From positions 1 through 39,705 of the forward strand of contig JALFNY010000061.1 in NCBI GenBank assembly GCA_022774105.1: DNA of 39,705 bases, in the 5' to 3' direction. This DNA comes from Prevotella sp. (lineage in GTDB: Bacteria > Bacteroidota > Bacteroidia > Bacteroidales > Bacteroidaceae). The notes beneath the pieces were generated by a model. That model saw nothing but the letters and a program-made list of their open reading frames with translations. It was not told where the DNA came from and ran no database searches. Below are positions 8,756 to 17,615 of the stretch, piece after piece. How positions within the stretch are numbered: the first letter of the stretch is position 1; each line of letters starts with the position of its first letter. The position numbers and the translations under genes are program-made.

Positions 8756-8845
8756 GCTATATATAAGGCCTACATCTAAACATATATAAAACCTCTTTTA
8801 CACCAGTAAGATATAAAAGTTGGCCTATAATGTCTTATAGAATAA

Positions 8846-8897
8846 ATCAGTCATTAGACCTCATAGAACTATCCTCTCCTTTGGTCTAATGACTGAT
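8846..8897 (-). terminator. Long inverted repeat just after the pectate lyase, probable terminator
   Basis: ATCAGTCATTAGACC (8846-8860) and GGTCTAATGACTGAT (8883-8897) form a perfect 15-bp stem with a 22-base loop. On the minus strand the stem begins 17 bp after the pectate lyase stop and is followed by TTATTCTAT. The arms begin and end with the ATCAG/CTGAT words seen in the 22-bp repeat. Confidence 0.5.
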
Positions 8898-8913
8898 CAG
8901 GGTTCTTTCGCTG

Positions 8914-11064
8914 TTAATCTATCACCACCTTCTTTCCGCTGATGATATATACCCCCTTGCTGAGAGCGTCAATCTGCGCCTCAGAAGCGTTGCTTATCAG
9001 CAACTGTCCGCTTACGGAATATACGTTCTTCGTTGCCTTTGCGCCTGCCGTGGCCTGCACTCCCTTTGCTGAGGTGGCATCGGTCATGGCCACTTCCATC
9101 ATAAAACAAGGCTGTATGCCGGTGTTTGTGAAGGTGAACTGCGAGAGATTGGGCAGTGAGAAGGTTATGACGTCAGGATTTGCGGCATCCTTTGCTGACT
9201 GCATCAGCGTTGCGGTAGCGTCATCGTAGGTCACTCCTGCCACCTCACGCCAGTAACATGGTTTTGAGTTAGAGTCGCCATTGACGTATGAGATGAATGT
9301 GACAGCCGTTGCCACCTTACCCTCTGGGCAGCAGAAGGTGTTTGTTGCGCCGTTTGATGTCTTTATAGACTTGCCGTGGGTGGTGCTGCCGTTGTACGTT
9401 ATCGCCGTGGCGGGGTCAAGTGTTCTATCGGGCTTGCTGGTGATGGTAAGCGTTGCTCCATCGTCCCATCGCTGCGTATTAGCCTTTGTAGCACCGTCAG
9501 GGTGAGCGTAAATCACCTTTGTCACCTCCGTTTCGCCGTTCTGATAGTCAGGGTAATACTCCTCAAACGCTCCGTCAACAGTTGTTATGCCACCGGCGTT
9601 CTGTGCCTTTACAAGGTCTTCAACGAGTGAGTTGCAGTACACTTCGAGGTTTGTGTAATAGTGGTGTGAATCCAGATTATACTTGTTTCTGTCAGCGGCA
9701 TCGTTGGGGTCAAGGCCATATTTCTTCTCCCATTCGTCCGGCATACCGTCTCCGTCGGTGTCAAGCGGTGCCTCGGTGCTTTGCAGTTCCGGCCAACCGC
9801 CAGCCTCATCCTGTGAGTTTATGAATCCCGTAGTGGTGCGGGGAGCGCAGTGTGAGGCCACACCGTTGCGTGCATCACTGGCGATGTAGGCATCATGAGC
9901 ATCACGTTTGTATGACGCACCAGCATAATCCAGCACCTTTTCGTATGCGTCAGCGGCCGTATGCGTGGTTATGTAGCCGTAAGTTATTGGCTCTTCTATC
10001 CTTATCGTGTCCTTAGTAGCCTGCGTATAGGTGCCATCGTTGCCGCTGGCGTCAATCTGGTTGTATATGCCGTAGGTCCAGTTATCGTTGGTAACAGTGG
10101 CGTGTCTGGGGTTCACGTTACCCGTAACATAGTATTTTCCCCACACGTGCCACATCACATCCCATCCGTTGGGGTTGTCGGTGCCATGGTGAGTGTATTC
10201 CGTTGTGCGTATTCCCGGTGCTGCAATGCGCTGCTGTATGGTGGCGCTGCGTGTGAGAGTGCCTGGTCCCGGCTTGTAATAGTTATTTACTATGTTGACA
10301 TTCATGCCTTCAGCGCCGTAGCATCCGTTGCCACCCCAGTTGTAGATGACGTTGTTACGCATATCCATTCGCTCGTCAGTCTGTGTTGACTGACGTGGCC
10401 CTAAGCGAGGGGTACGGCTTGTGTGGTGCGCCATGAGGTTGTGATGATATGACGCTCCGGAGCCTCCCCAGTTGCCACCGTAGCCATGTGCACCCTTGGC
10501 GTGCCCCGCGTTGACAAGGCTTTGGTCAACGATGTTCCACTGAACAGAGATGTTTCGTGAGCCATATACGGACAGACACTCGTCTATTGACCAACTGACA
10601 GAACAGTGGTCAATAATGATATTTGCCTGGTCCATGCCCCCCAGACCGTCTCCCTCGTGGTATGCCACCTGCCTGTTGCCCAGCCTGAAGCGCACAAAGC
10701 GTATTATAACGTTGCTGGAATTGATGGTAAAGGGATAGTCAGCGATGCAGATGCCGTCGCCAGGAGCGGTCTGTCCCAGTATGGACACGTCGCCATTCCT
10801 CAGCGATAACGCTGATTTCAGGTAGATAGTACCTGACACATCAAAGACGATGGTGCGCTTACCACCCTTCTCACAGGCCCAACGGAAGGTGCCGACAGAG
10901 CCGTCGTCAGCAAGGGAAGTAACGTGATAGACCGCTCCACCGCGTCCACCAGTGGTGTAACGGCCAAAGCCTTCCGCTCCAGGGAATGCGGGTGCATAGT
11001 CAAACTGAGCCGTTGCAAACAGCGAAACAGCCGTTGCCAACAGCGTGAAGAGTAACTTTTTCAT
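8914..11064 (-). CDS. Secreted pectate lyase, polysaccharide lyase family 1
   Basis: 716 residues. The signal peptide MKKLLFTLLATAVSLFATAQ is followed by a right-handed parallel beta-helix (about 25-330) with the lead-in FPGAEGFGRYTTGGRGG that is typical of Bacteroidota PL1 enzymes. IIIDHCSVSWSIDE (about 149-162) and HHTSRTPRLG (213-222, likely catalytic Arg217 or Arg220) are the conserved core. DTDGDGMPDEWE (435-446) is a calcium-binding loop of thrombospondin-3/dockerin type. A further beta domain (about 510-665) and a C-terminal sorting-like segment (VYSVSGQLL ... GVYIISGKKVVID) follow. The enzyme cleaves polygalacturonate by beta-elimination, using calcium, probably at the cell surface. 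It is divergent from the amidohydrolase and shares a 175-bp control region with it. It is longer than catalytic-only PL1 enzymes because of the C-terminal modules. Confidence 0.93.
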   Translation of the reverse strand: MKKLLFTLLATAVSLFATAQFDYAPAFPGAEGFGRYTTGGRGGAVYHVTSLADDGSVGTFRWACEKGGKRTIVFDVSGTIYLKSALSLRNGDVSILGQTAPGDGICIADYPFTINSSNVIIRFVRFRLGNRQVAYHEGDGLGGMDQANIIIDHCSVSWSIDECLSVYGSRNISVQWNIVDQSLVNAGHAKGAHGYGGNWGGSGASYHHNLMAHHTSRTPRLGPRQSTQTDERMDMRNNVIYNWGGNGCYGAEGMNVNIVNNYYKPGPGTLTRSATIQQRIAAPGIRTTEYTHHGTDNPNGWDVMWHVWGKYYVTGNVNPRHATVTNDNWTYGIYNQIDASGNDGTYTQATKDTIRIEEPITYGYITTHTAADAYEKVLDYAGASYKRDAHDAYIASDARNGVASHCAPRTTTGFINSQDEAGGWPELQSTEAPLDTDGDGMPDEWEKKYGLDPNDAADRNKYNLDSHHYYTNLEVYCNSLVEDLVKAQNAGGITTVDGAFEEYYPDYQNGETEVTKVIYAHPDGATKANTQRWDDGATLTITSKPDRTLDPATAITYNGSTTHGKSIKTSNGATNTFCCPEGKVATAVTFISYVNGDSNSKPCYWREVAGVTYDDATATLMQSAKDAANPDVITFSLPNLSQFTFTNTGIQPCFMMEVAMTDATSAKGVQATAGAKATKNVYSVSGQLLISNASEAQIDALSKGVYIISGKKVVID

Positions 11065-11135
11065 TAATGTACTTATGGGTTTTAATTGTTAGTTAGTATG
11101 CCTTCGGAGTAAGCCCCGTGGTTGTAGTCATGCTG

Positions 11136-11143
11136 CAAAATTA
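11136..11143 (-). promoter_or_regulatory. Bacteroidota -7 box for the pectate lyase
   Basis: On the minus strand TAATTTTGCAGCATG matches TAnnTTTG. The predicted leader is about 65 nt. The -33 position falls on the palindrome at 11157-11171 rather than on a TTTG. Confidence 0.6.
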
Positions 11144-11153
11144 TAAAAAAAAT

Positions 11154-11175
11154 CACAATCAGGCACTGATTATGC
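11154..11175. promoter_or_regulatory. Single 22-bp palindromic unit between two divergent promoters, candidate operator
   Basis: AATCAG-GCA-CTGATT (11157-11171) is a full 6-3-6 palindrome of the repeat family. Its centre (11164) is about 21 bp from the minus-strand -7 box end at 11143 and about 23 bp from the plus-strand -7 box start at 11187, so it covers the -33 zone of both promoters. Confidence 0.65.
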
Positions 11176-11186
11176 CACTTTTTTTA

Positions 11187-11194
11187 TACCTTTG
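11187..11194 (+). promoter_or_regulatory. Bacteroidota -7 box for the amidohydrolase
   Basis: TACCTTTG matches TAnnTTTG and is 45 bp before the ATG at 11240. It overlaps the TTG at 11192 offered by the ORF track, which argues against that start. Confidence 0.6.
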
Positions 11195-11239
11195 TATCAA
11201 TTTTCACACCACTTTGACATAATATTACACCTTTATCAC

Positions 11240-12508
11240 ATGAACACAAGGCTTTACAACGCCCGCATACTCACCATGAACGAGGGCGAAGAGATATTCA
11301 ACGGCGAGATACACACCAGTGGTTCACGCATCAGTTACATCGGTCCCGTCACCGAGGGCGGTGCCTTTGACCGTGAAATCGACTGCCAAGAAAACCTCCT
11401 TATGCCCGGTTTCAAGAACGCACATACACACAGTGGCATGAGTGTCCTGCGCTCCCTGGCCGACGACCTGCCACTTAACGAGTGGCTGACACAATCTATC
11501 TTCCCCGTGGAAGCAAAGATGACAGCGGAGGATATATACTACATGAGCCAGTTGTCAGCACTGGAATACCTCACCTCCGGCATCACCGCCTGCTTCGATA
11601 TGTACCTCACACCCGAATCAGTAGCACAGGCTATGGACGACATGGGCTTCCGTTGCTGTCAGGTAGGAGGCATGAATGATTTCAGCCAGAACATAGACTG
11701 GCTGGAAAGAATGTACCTTACAGGCAACAAGGCAGACTCCCTGCAGTCGTATATCTTCGGTTTTCACGCGGAATACACCACCTGTATGGAGAATATGAAG
11801 GCCATAGCAGCACTCGCACAGAAGTATAAAGCACCGGTATATACCCATGCCTGCGAGACAAAGGCAGAGGTAGAGGGCTGCAAAGAGCGTTACGGCATGA
11901 CGCCGGTAGTGCTGCTTGCCAGCGTGGGGCTGTTCGACTACGGCGGCGGAATATACCACGGCGTACATATGTCAGAGGCTGACTACGCCGTAATGCAGGA
12001 GAAAGGGCTGTACGTAGTGACCAATCCCGGCTCGAACACAAAACTCGCTTCCGGCATAGCCCCTATCACAGAGTACCTCAAACGGGGCATACCCGTGGCA
12101 ATAGGCACTGACGGTCCTGCCTCAAACAACTGCCTGGACTTCTTCCGTGAGATGTTCCTCGTGGCAGGACTTGCCAAACTTCACGATGACAACGCAGCGG
12201 CATTAGACGCCCGTGAGGTGCTGCGAATGGCAACAGTGAACGGTGCCAGGGCAATGGGACTGACTGATTGCGACGTCCTTGCAAAGGGAAAGAAGGCTGA
12301 CATCATAATGATTGACCTGCAACAGCCTAATATGCAGCCCATAAACAACATTGAAAAGAATATAGTATATAGCGGTTCAAAGCAGAATGTGAAGATGACC
12401 ATGATAAACGGACGCGTGCTTTACGAGGACGGGAGGTTCTGTTGCAGCGTCAATCCGTCAGACATCTACGCCAAGGTAGCGGCGATAAAGGACAGGATAT
12501 GTAACTAA
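11240..12508 (+). CDS. Amidohydrolase of the 5-methylthioadenosine/S-adenosylhomocysteine deaminase type
   Basis: 422 residues from the ATG at 11240; the track's longer form starts at a TTG that overlaps the promoter box. The metal-dependent hydrolase motifs are in order: FKNAHTHSG (His62, His64), GFHAEYT (His176), YTHACETKAE (His203, Glu206), YHGVHM (His240, His243) and IGTDGPASNN (Asp291). THxxET and GTDGxASNN are typical of MTA/SAH or related aminopurine deaminases, which convert the adenine ring to hypoxanthine and feed purine salvage. Substrate within this group (MTA, SAH, 5'-deoxyadenosine, chlorohydrolase-like compounds) cannot be fixed from sequence alone. No signal peptide, so it is cytoplasmic. 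The PiT gene follows after 80 bp with its own promoter box. The gene has no obvious link to pectin use. Confidence 0.88.
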   Translation: MNTRLYNARILTMNEGEEIFNGEIHTSGSRISYIGPVTEGGAFDREIDCQENLLMPGFKNAHTHSGMSVLRSLADDLPLNEWLTQSIFPVEAKMTAEDIYYMSQLSALEYLTSGITACFDMYLTPESVAQAMDDMGFRCCQVGGMNDFSQNIDWLERMYLTGNKADSLQSYIFGFHAEYTTCMENMKAIAALAQKYKAPVYTHACETKAEVEGCKERYGMTPVVLLASVGLFDYGGGIYHGVHMSEADYAVMQEKGLYVVTNPGSNTKLASGIAPITEYLKRGIPVAIGTDGPASNNCLDFFREMFLVAGLAKLHDDNAAALDAREVLRMATVNGARAMGLTDCDVLAKGKKADIIMIDLQQPNMQPINNIEKNIVYSGSKQNVKMTMINGRVLYEDGRFCCSVNPSDIYAKVAAIKDRICN

Positions 12509-12548
12509 ATTGTAACATTTATGTAACAACCGAGTAATCTGATACAAG

Positions 12549-12556
12549 TAATTTTG
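12549..12556 (+). promoter_or_regulatory. Bacteroidota -7 box for the phosphate transporter
   Basis: TAATTTTGCAGC matches TAnnTTTG and lies 32 bp before the ATG at 12589. No clear terminator separates it from the amidohydrolase, so read-through is possible. Confidence 0.55.
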
Positions 12557-12588
12557 CAGCAGCGAAACAACTAAAAGTATCAGATTAT

Positions 12589-14895
12589 ATGAGTACATTC
12601 TTTCTTGGAATCGTTATTTTCCTTATCTTACTGGCCATTTTTGACCTTGTAGTCGGTGTCAGTAACGACGCTGTCAACTTCCTTAACTCCGCCATTGGAG
12701 CCAAGGTAGCCAAGTTCCGCACCATCGTCATCATTGCTGCGATAGGCGTTTTCGCCGGTGCTTCCATGAGTAACGGCATGATGGACGTAGCAAGGCACGG
12801 CATAATGACGCCGATGTATTTCTCCTTCTACGACGTGATGTGCGTGTTCCTTGCCGTTATGGTGACGGACGTCATACTGCTTGACGTGTTCAATACGCTC
12901 GGTATGCCCACATCAACCACCGTCAGTATGGTGTTTGAACTGTTGGGAGGAGCCTTCGCCATTGCGCTGCTGAAGATTATGGGTGGTGCCACTGGCGCTG
13001 ACGGTACGTTGCTTACACTGGGCGATCTGCTCAACACGGAGAAGGCGTTGAGCGTTATTCTCGGCATATTCCTCAGCGTGGGAATAGCCTTTGTGGTTGG
13101 TACGCTGGTGCAGTGGATAGCCCGTCTGGTGTTCACCTTCACCTATCGTATCAACGGAAAGACCACCGACGCATCAGGAAACATGGGTGGTCTCACCAGC
13201 AGTTCATTGAAAATAGGTATCTTTTCAGGCATTGCCGTGACCAGCATTATATGGTTTCTGCTGATAAACGGTCTTAAAAGCACCACGCTGATGACCCCGG
13301 AGGCAAAGGCCTTCATAGCAGACAACACATGGTATATAATAGGTGGCGGCATAGCAGGGTTCTCATTGATAATGACTTTGCTCAGCGCACTGCGCGTACC
13401 AGTACTTAAATTCGTGGTTCTTTTAGGCACATTCGCCCTCGCTATGGCCTTTGCGGGCAATGACCTCGTCAACTTTGTCGGTGTACCGCTGACGGGTCTG
13501 GAGGCGTATAACGACTATATGGCCAACGATGGGACCACACCATACAGTTTCATGATGACAAGTCTCATGGAGAGTGCCAAGACCCCGATGATCTATCTGG
13601 TGCTTGCCGGAGTGGTGATGGTGCTCTCTCTGGTGTTCTCCAAGAAGGCCCAGAACGTGGTTAAGACCAGTGTTGACCTCAGTAGGCGCGATGAAGGCGA
13701 CGAGATGTTCGGTTCTTCCGCCGTGGCACGTATGCTTGTGCGCAACACTGCTAAACTCGCCAGCAAGGTTTCAAGCATCATTCCCGCTCGCGTGAGCCGC
13801 TGGATAGACTCACGTTTCAACCCCGACGCCGCAACACTTGAAGATGGTGCCGCCTTTGACCACATACGTGCAGCCGTCAATCTCGTTGTTGCAGGACTGC
13901 TCGTAGCCCTCGGCACCTCGCTGAAACTGCCTCTCTCCACCACCTACGTCACCTTCATGGTGGCAATGGGTGCCTCTCTTGCCGACCGTGCATGGAGCCG
14001 TGAGAGCGCCGTGTTCCGCATAACAGGCGTGATGTCAGTGATAGGTGGCTGGTTCATCACCGCCGGAGCAGCCTTCATAATGTGCTACCTCATCACCAAC
14101 CTCATGTTCTTCGGCAAGTTCGTGGCAATGTTGCTGGCAGTGGTAGTGGCCGTGGTGCTGCTGATAAGAAGCAACATTGCATACTCAAAGAAGAAGACCC
14201 TGGAGCGTGAACACGACGTAGTGTTCCGCAAGATGCTTCGTGAACCCAACGAGAACAAGCGCTGGGACCTGCTGTGCAAGCACATACGCCTGAGCAACGA
14301 CGTACACCTGCAATTCGTGGCAGAGACCTACGAGGACGTGACAGACGCCTTCTTCCGTGAGGAATACCGCCGTCTGAAACGCGCTACATCAAGGATTGAG
14401 GAGGAGCGCAACGACCTGAAACGCCAGCGCAGACGTGAGATAATTGGTCTGAGGAAGGTAAACCCCATTCTGGCAATGGAGCGAAACACGTGGTATTTCC
14501 TTGGAAACAACTCCGTGGAGCAGATGATTTACTGTCTGAAACGTATCAACGAGCCATGCCGTGAGCACGTAGGCAACAACTTCCTGCCGATAGACAACGG
14601 TTACATCACCTCCTTTATGAACTACCGCAACGAGATACTCAAGATATACCGCCGCACGAGTGAGTACCTCACCAACGGCAATATGTCCATCGCTGTCACG
14701 CTGAGAGCAGACGCCATGAACCTGCAAGCATCGCTGTCAGTATATCGTCAGAAGGTGATTGACGACATACAGCGCAGCCAACTAAACATAGAGTCAATGA
14801 CATTGTTCCTGCTTATAGTGCAGGAGTCACAGGAATTGCTCAGTTCACTGCGACACATGATACGCGGAATGGCTAAGTTCCAAGACCTGCAATAA
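12589..14895 (+). CDS. PiT-family inorganic phosphate transporter with C-terminal PhoU-like helical domain
   Basis: 768 residues. The N-terminal half is an integral membrane permease with the PiT signature GVSNDAVNFLNSAIG (about 23-37) and the second-half counterparts FAGNDLVNFVGVP (about 288-300) and LPLSTTYVTFMVAMG (about 446-460). About 10-12 hydrophobic segments lie between 5 and 525. A charged helical region from about 530 to 768 (KKTLEREHDVVFRKML, RRLKRATSRIEEERN) is cytoplasmic and resembles PhoU-type helical bundles, an arrangement known in Bacteroidota PiT proteins. It imports phosphate with sodium or protons. It is followed by a good terminator. It looks like a housekeeping gene. 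Confidence 0.9.
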   Translation: MSTFFLGIVIFLILLAIFDLVVGVSNDAVNFLNSAIGAKVAKFRTIVIIAAIGVFAGASMSNGMMDVARHGIMTPMYFSFYDVMCVFLAVMVTDVILLDVFNTLGMPTSTTVSMVFELLGGAFAIALLKIMGGATGADGTLLTLGDLLNTEKALSVILGIFLSVGIAFVVGTLVQWIARLVFTFTYRINGKTTDASGNMGGLTSSSLKIGIFSGIAVTSIIWFLLINGLKSTTLMTPEAKAFIADNTWYIIGGGIAGFSLIMTLLSALRVPVLKFVVLLGTFALAMAFAGNDLVNFVGVPLTGLEAYNDYMANDGTTPYSFMMTSLMESAKTPMIYLVLAGVVMVLSLVFSKKAQNVVKTSVDLSRRDEGDEMFGSSAVARMLVRNTAKLASKVSSIIPARVSRWIDSRFNPDAATLEDGAAFDHIRAAVNLVVAGLLVALGTSLKLPLSTTYVTFMVAMGASLADRAWSRESAVFRITGVMSVIGGWFITAGAAFIMCYLITNLMFFGKFVAMLLAVVVAVVLLIRSNIAYSKKKTLEREHDVVFRKMLREPNENKRWDLLCKHIRLSNDVHLQFVAETYEDVTDAFFREEYRRLKRATSRIEEERNDLKRQRRREIIGLRKVNPILAMERNTWYFLGNNSVEQMIYCLKRINEPCREHVGNNFLPIDNGYITSFMNYRNEILKIYRRTSEYLTNGNMSIAVTLRADAMNLQASLSVYRQKVIDDIQRSQLNIESMTLFLLIVQESQELLSSLRHMIRGMAKFQDLQ

Positions 14896-14900
14896 CAACA

Positions 14901-14943
14901 AAAAACCTTTAACCGCACGGTATTTGTGTGGTTAAAGGTTTTT
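14901..14943 (+). terminator. Rho-independent terminator after the phosphate transporter
   Basis: AAAAACCTTTAACC (14901-14914) pairs with GGTTAAAGGTTTTT (14930-14943), with GCAC/GTGT extending the top. It starts five bases after the stop and ends in a T-run. Confidence 0.9.
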
Positions 14944-15018
14944 GGTTTTAAGGTGGGAGATGGAAGATTAGAAGGTTGTTGGTTGCGGGTTAGGAGGTGT
15001 TGACTTGTAAGTTATAAC

Positions 15019-15106
15019 GTTATCAGCACCTAATCACAACGCTATCAGCACTTAATCACAACGCAATCGGCACCTAATCACATCGCTATCAGCACCTAAT
15101 CACCGT
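15019..15106. repeat. 22-bp palindromic tandem repeat, array B (4 copies)
   Basis: Unit starts at 15019, 15041, 15063 and 15085. The core is TATCAGCACCTAATCAC; here the second half-site is CTAATC instead of CTGATT, so the palindrome is weaker than in arrays A and F. Confidence 0.85.
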
Positions 15107-15231
15107 GTTACTGAGAAACGGTGGCGAGGGATTAGAGGCTCACCGGCAAAAGGAAATGATTGTCTTTCCATACCCAAAAACGGTTATTCTGTTTTAATTT
15201 AGTGGGTTTACGGCCTTGGAACGGAAAAAGA

Positions 15232-15263
15232 TTTGCACGTATGCAATATTTTTCCTAACTTTG
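15232..15263 (+). promoter_or_regulatory. Complete Bacteroidota promoter for the second GH43 gene
   Basis: TTTG at 15232-15235 and TAACTTTG at 15256-15263 are separated by 20 bp, the textbook spacing for the primary sigma factor of this phylum. It is the best promoter in the window. CCGCA-TC-TGCGG at 15276-15287 would form a small hairpin near the 5' end of the mRNA. Confidence 0.8.
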
Positions 15264-15331
15264 CCACACTGTCCGCCGCATCTGCGGAGACGGCCACCAC
15301 AGAGGTAAACAAATAACCAACCTATATCGAA

Positions 15332-17443
15332 ATGAAAGTACAACTGTTTCTAACCGCACTGCTCCTCACCCTCTCCACAACACTGGCTAACGGTCAGGAG
15401 AAATGCGTGAAAGGCAAATCATGGAGTGCCGACAACGGCGACGGCACCTACACCAACCCCCTTTTCTATGATGAGTTCTCTGACCCCGACATCATTCGCG
15501 TTGGCAACGACTACTACCTTGCCGGCACCACCATGCACACCGTGCCGGGAGTGGTGGTGCTTCACTCCACAGACCTTGTGAACTGGGAGTTCCTCTCCTA
15601 CTGCTTTGACAGGTTCGACGATGCGTCCCCCGACTTCAACCTTGACAAGGGGAAAGAGGTTTACGGCCAAGGCATCTGGGCACCGTGCATCAGATACCAC
15701 AATGGCAGGTTCTACATCTTCTCAAATATCAACGGTCACGGTCTGCAAGCATACATTGCCGACAACGCTAAAGGGCCGTGGAAACACATCAAGATACCGG
15801 GAGACATCTACGACCTGTCAGTGCTTTTCGATGACGACGGCAAGGTTTATGCCATACATAAGTACGGCAACGTGACGTGCACAGAACTGAAACCTGACCT
15901 CAGCGGGCCCGTGGAGGGCTCCTCACGGGTAATAATAAAGGAGGGCAACGCCATGGGCGAGGGACACCACATATACAAGATAAACGGTATGTACTACATC
16001 CTCTCTGCCGATTATTCACCTATGGGCCGTATGCAGTGCGCCCGTTCAAAGAACATCTATGGCCCTTACGAGACCTGCGTGATAAGCGCACGCGAGTCAT
16101 TCGGCTACGCCTCTACATGGAATACGGGCAATGTCAGCCTTGGCAGCAAGGTGCCCGAGGACGGATTCAAGTACGTACAAAACCGTCCGGCAGGCAACAG
16201 GCTGGCAGCAGCAACAATACATCAGGGCGGCATAGTACAGGCAACAGACGGCTCCTGGTGGGGAGTCTCCATGCAAGACTTTAACGCTGTGGGGCGCACC
16301 ACGTGCCTCTCACCCGTGACATGGGTGGACGGCTGGCCCTACTTCGGACTGGAAAAGAACCTCGGTCGCACTCCACGGACATGGTTCAAGCCCAACAACA
16401 GCGTGGAAGTGCCACGTGCTCCTTACGTGAGAAGTGACGATTTCAGTGGGAAAACACTGAAACCGATATGGCAATGGAACCACAACCCCGTTGACAGCAG
16501 GTGGTCAATGACAGAGAAAAAAGGCGTGCTTAGACTGCACAGCATGGCTGCCAAGCAGTTCCTGTGGGCTAAAAACACCCTCACACAGCGAGCAATAGGC
16601 CCGGTATCAACGGTTACCGTCACCCTCGACGCTTCACGACTGAAAAGCGGAGACAACGCAGGACTGGGAATACTAAATATGCCTTACTCCACACTCGGTG
16701 TGGTAAAGAACGGCAAGGAACTGTCACTGCGGTGGTATGACCAGAGCAAAAACAGGGAGGAGGTATGCAGACTGGAGCAGAACAAGGTGTGGCTACGCGT
16801 GTGGGGCGACTACGACAAGTGTGAAATAAGGTACTCATACTCCCTTGACGGGATGTCATGGACAGAGGTAGGCGAGACGCTACACGCTTCCTATCAGTTG
16901 AAAACGTTTCAGGGTGCACGCCTGGCACTCTTCTCATTTAATACTGATAGCGAGAGAGGTGGCTACGCTGACTTTGACGACTTCACCGTGGAAGAGCCTT
17001 ATGCAGACCGCTCTGCAAACATACCTTACGGCAAGACCATCACAATCAGTAACCTTGCTGGCGGCAACCTGATGTATGCCATGCCACACGGAATGATGCA
17101 CGACACACACAAGGGCAGCAAACAGGCTGGCAGCAGGCAGGCACAGTTCACCGTGACAGGCAAGGGGGACGGCAGGGTGAACCTGCGATGCGCTGACGGA
17201 CGGTACGTCTATATAGCGGGCCAAGGGCTCTCGGGCGATGTGCGCCTTACCGATGACGCCTCACTGGCGGAGGACTTTGTATGGCAGGATATGCTCCGCG
17301 GACAGTTCATGCTGCTGTCAACAAAGACTCAACGCAACCTTTGCAAGCACCCGGCAGATGGCAGTCCCTACTCGGCAGACTGCCCCGGCTCTGACGCTGA
17401 CAGGCTGAACGGCTGCGTGTTCACATGGAGTGAGGTGAAATAA
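15332..17443 (+). CDS. Secreted GH43 enzyme with C-terminal beta-sandwich and extra terminal module
   Basis: 703 residues with signal peptide MKVQLFLTALLLTLSTTLANGQ. The GH43 propeller covers about 35-370: base Asp51 in FSDPDII, likely pKa modulator Asp161 in IYDLSVLFDDDG and acid Glu210 in AMGEGHH. Residues about 385-570 form a beta-sandwich (SDDFSGKTLKPIWQW, FSFNTDSERGGYADFDDF) as in GH43 exo-enzymes. Residues about 580-703 form a further beta-rich module (TITISNLAGGNLMYA, NLRCADGRYVYIAG) that may be a trefoil-like sugar-binding domain; this is tentative. Likely acts on arabinose- or xylose-containing side chains. It is clearly a different GH43 subtype from the gene at 1998-3680. It has its own promoter and terminator. 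Confidence 0.9.
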   Translation: MKVQLFLTALLLTLSTTLANGQEKCVKGKSWSADNGDGTYTNPLFYDEFSDPDIIRVGNDYYLAGTTMHTVPGVVVLHSTDLVNWEFLSYCFDRFDDASPDFNLDKGKEVYGQGIWAPCIRYHNGRFYIFSNINGHGLQAYIADNAKGPWKHIKIPGDIYDLSVLFDDDGKVYAIHKYGNVTCTELKPDLSGPVEGSSRVIIKEGNAMGEGHHIYKINGMYYILSADYSPMGRMQCARSKNIYGPYETCVISARESFGYASTWNTGNVSLGSKVPEDGFKYVQNRPAGNRLAAATIHQGGIVQATDGSWWGVSMQDFNAVGRTTCLSPVTWVDGWPYFGLEKNLGRTPRTWFKPNNSVEVPRAPYVRSDDFSGKTLKPIWQWNHNPVDSRWSMTEKKGVLRLHSMAAKQFLWAKNTLTQRAIGPVSTVTVTLDASRLKSGDNAGLGILNMPYSTLGVVKNGKELSLRWYDQSKNREEVCRLEQNKVWLRVWGDYDKCEIRYSYSLDGMSWTEVGETLHASYQLKTFQGARLALFSFNTDSERGGYADFDDFTVEEPYADRSANIPYGKTITISNLAGGNLMYAMPHGMMHDTHKGSKQAGSRQAQFTVTGKGDGRVNLRCADGRYVYIAGQGLSGDVRLTDDASLAEDFVWQDMLRGQFMLLSTKTQRNLCKHPADGSPYSADCPGSDADRLNGCVFTWSEVK

Positions 17444-17478
17444 TACCACCCGACACATCGCCGACCACAAGGCACAGC

Positions 17479-17520
17479 AAAGCCCGGAACACTGGTTCGC
17501 CACCTGCGTTCCGGGCTTTT
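17479..17520 (+). terminator. Rho-independent terminator after the second GH43 gene
   Basis: AAAGCCCGGAAC (17479-17490) pairs with GTTCCGGGCTTT (17508-17519), followed by T. It may also stop the convergent HTCS transcript. Confidence 0.85.
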
Positions 17521-17545
17521 ACTTATATACATCGCCTGCATTATG

Positions 17546-17589
17546 TTGTAATCAGTACCTGATTATCTTGTAATCAGGGCCTCTTTACA
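17546..17589. repeat. 22-bp palindromic repeat, array C (2 copies)
   Basis: The units are at 17546-17567 and 17568-17589. The first contains TAATCAG-TAC-CTGATTA, a perfect palindrome; the second is degraded in its right half. It lies between convergent genes. Confidence 0.8.
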
Positions 17590-17615
17590 CTGCCGTCAAC
17601 AGGAGGGCGTCTTTC

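Larger units (their letters stand above)
8154..8913. other. 760-bp gene-free repeat region between convergent genes
   Basis: No credible coding sequence. In order it holds a terminator (8178-8209), T/G-rich 8-bp repeats (about 8207-8260), the left arm of a 37-bp inverted repeat, the 22-bp palindrome array, C/A-rich 8-bp repeats (8541-8632), the right inverted-repeat arm and two hairpins. The T/G-rich and C/A-rich blocks are roughly complementary, so the whole segment is an imperfect, nested inverted repeat. Confidence 0.75.
14896..15331. other. Intergenic region between the phosphate transporter and GH43
   Basis: 436 bp with no credible gene. It contains the terminator, a G/T-rich stretch (about 14955-15000) similar in flavour to the T/G repeats near array A, the 22-bp array B and the GH43 promoter. 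Confidence 0.7.

Noticed and set aside
11192-11239. TTG start of the amidohydrolase at 11192
   Set aside because: The TTG lies in the TAnnTTTG promoter box, and the ATG at 11240 begins the conserved N-terminal strand of the family.
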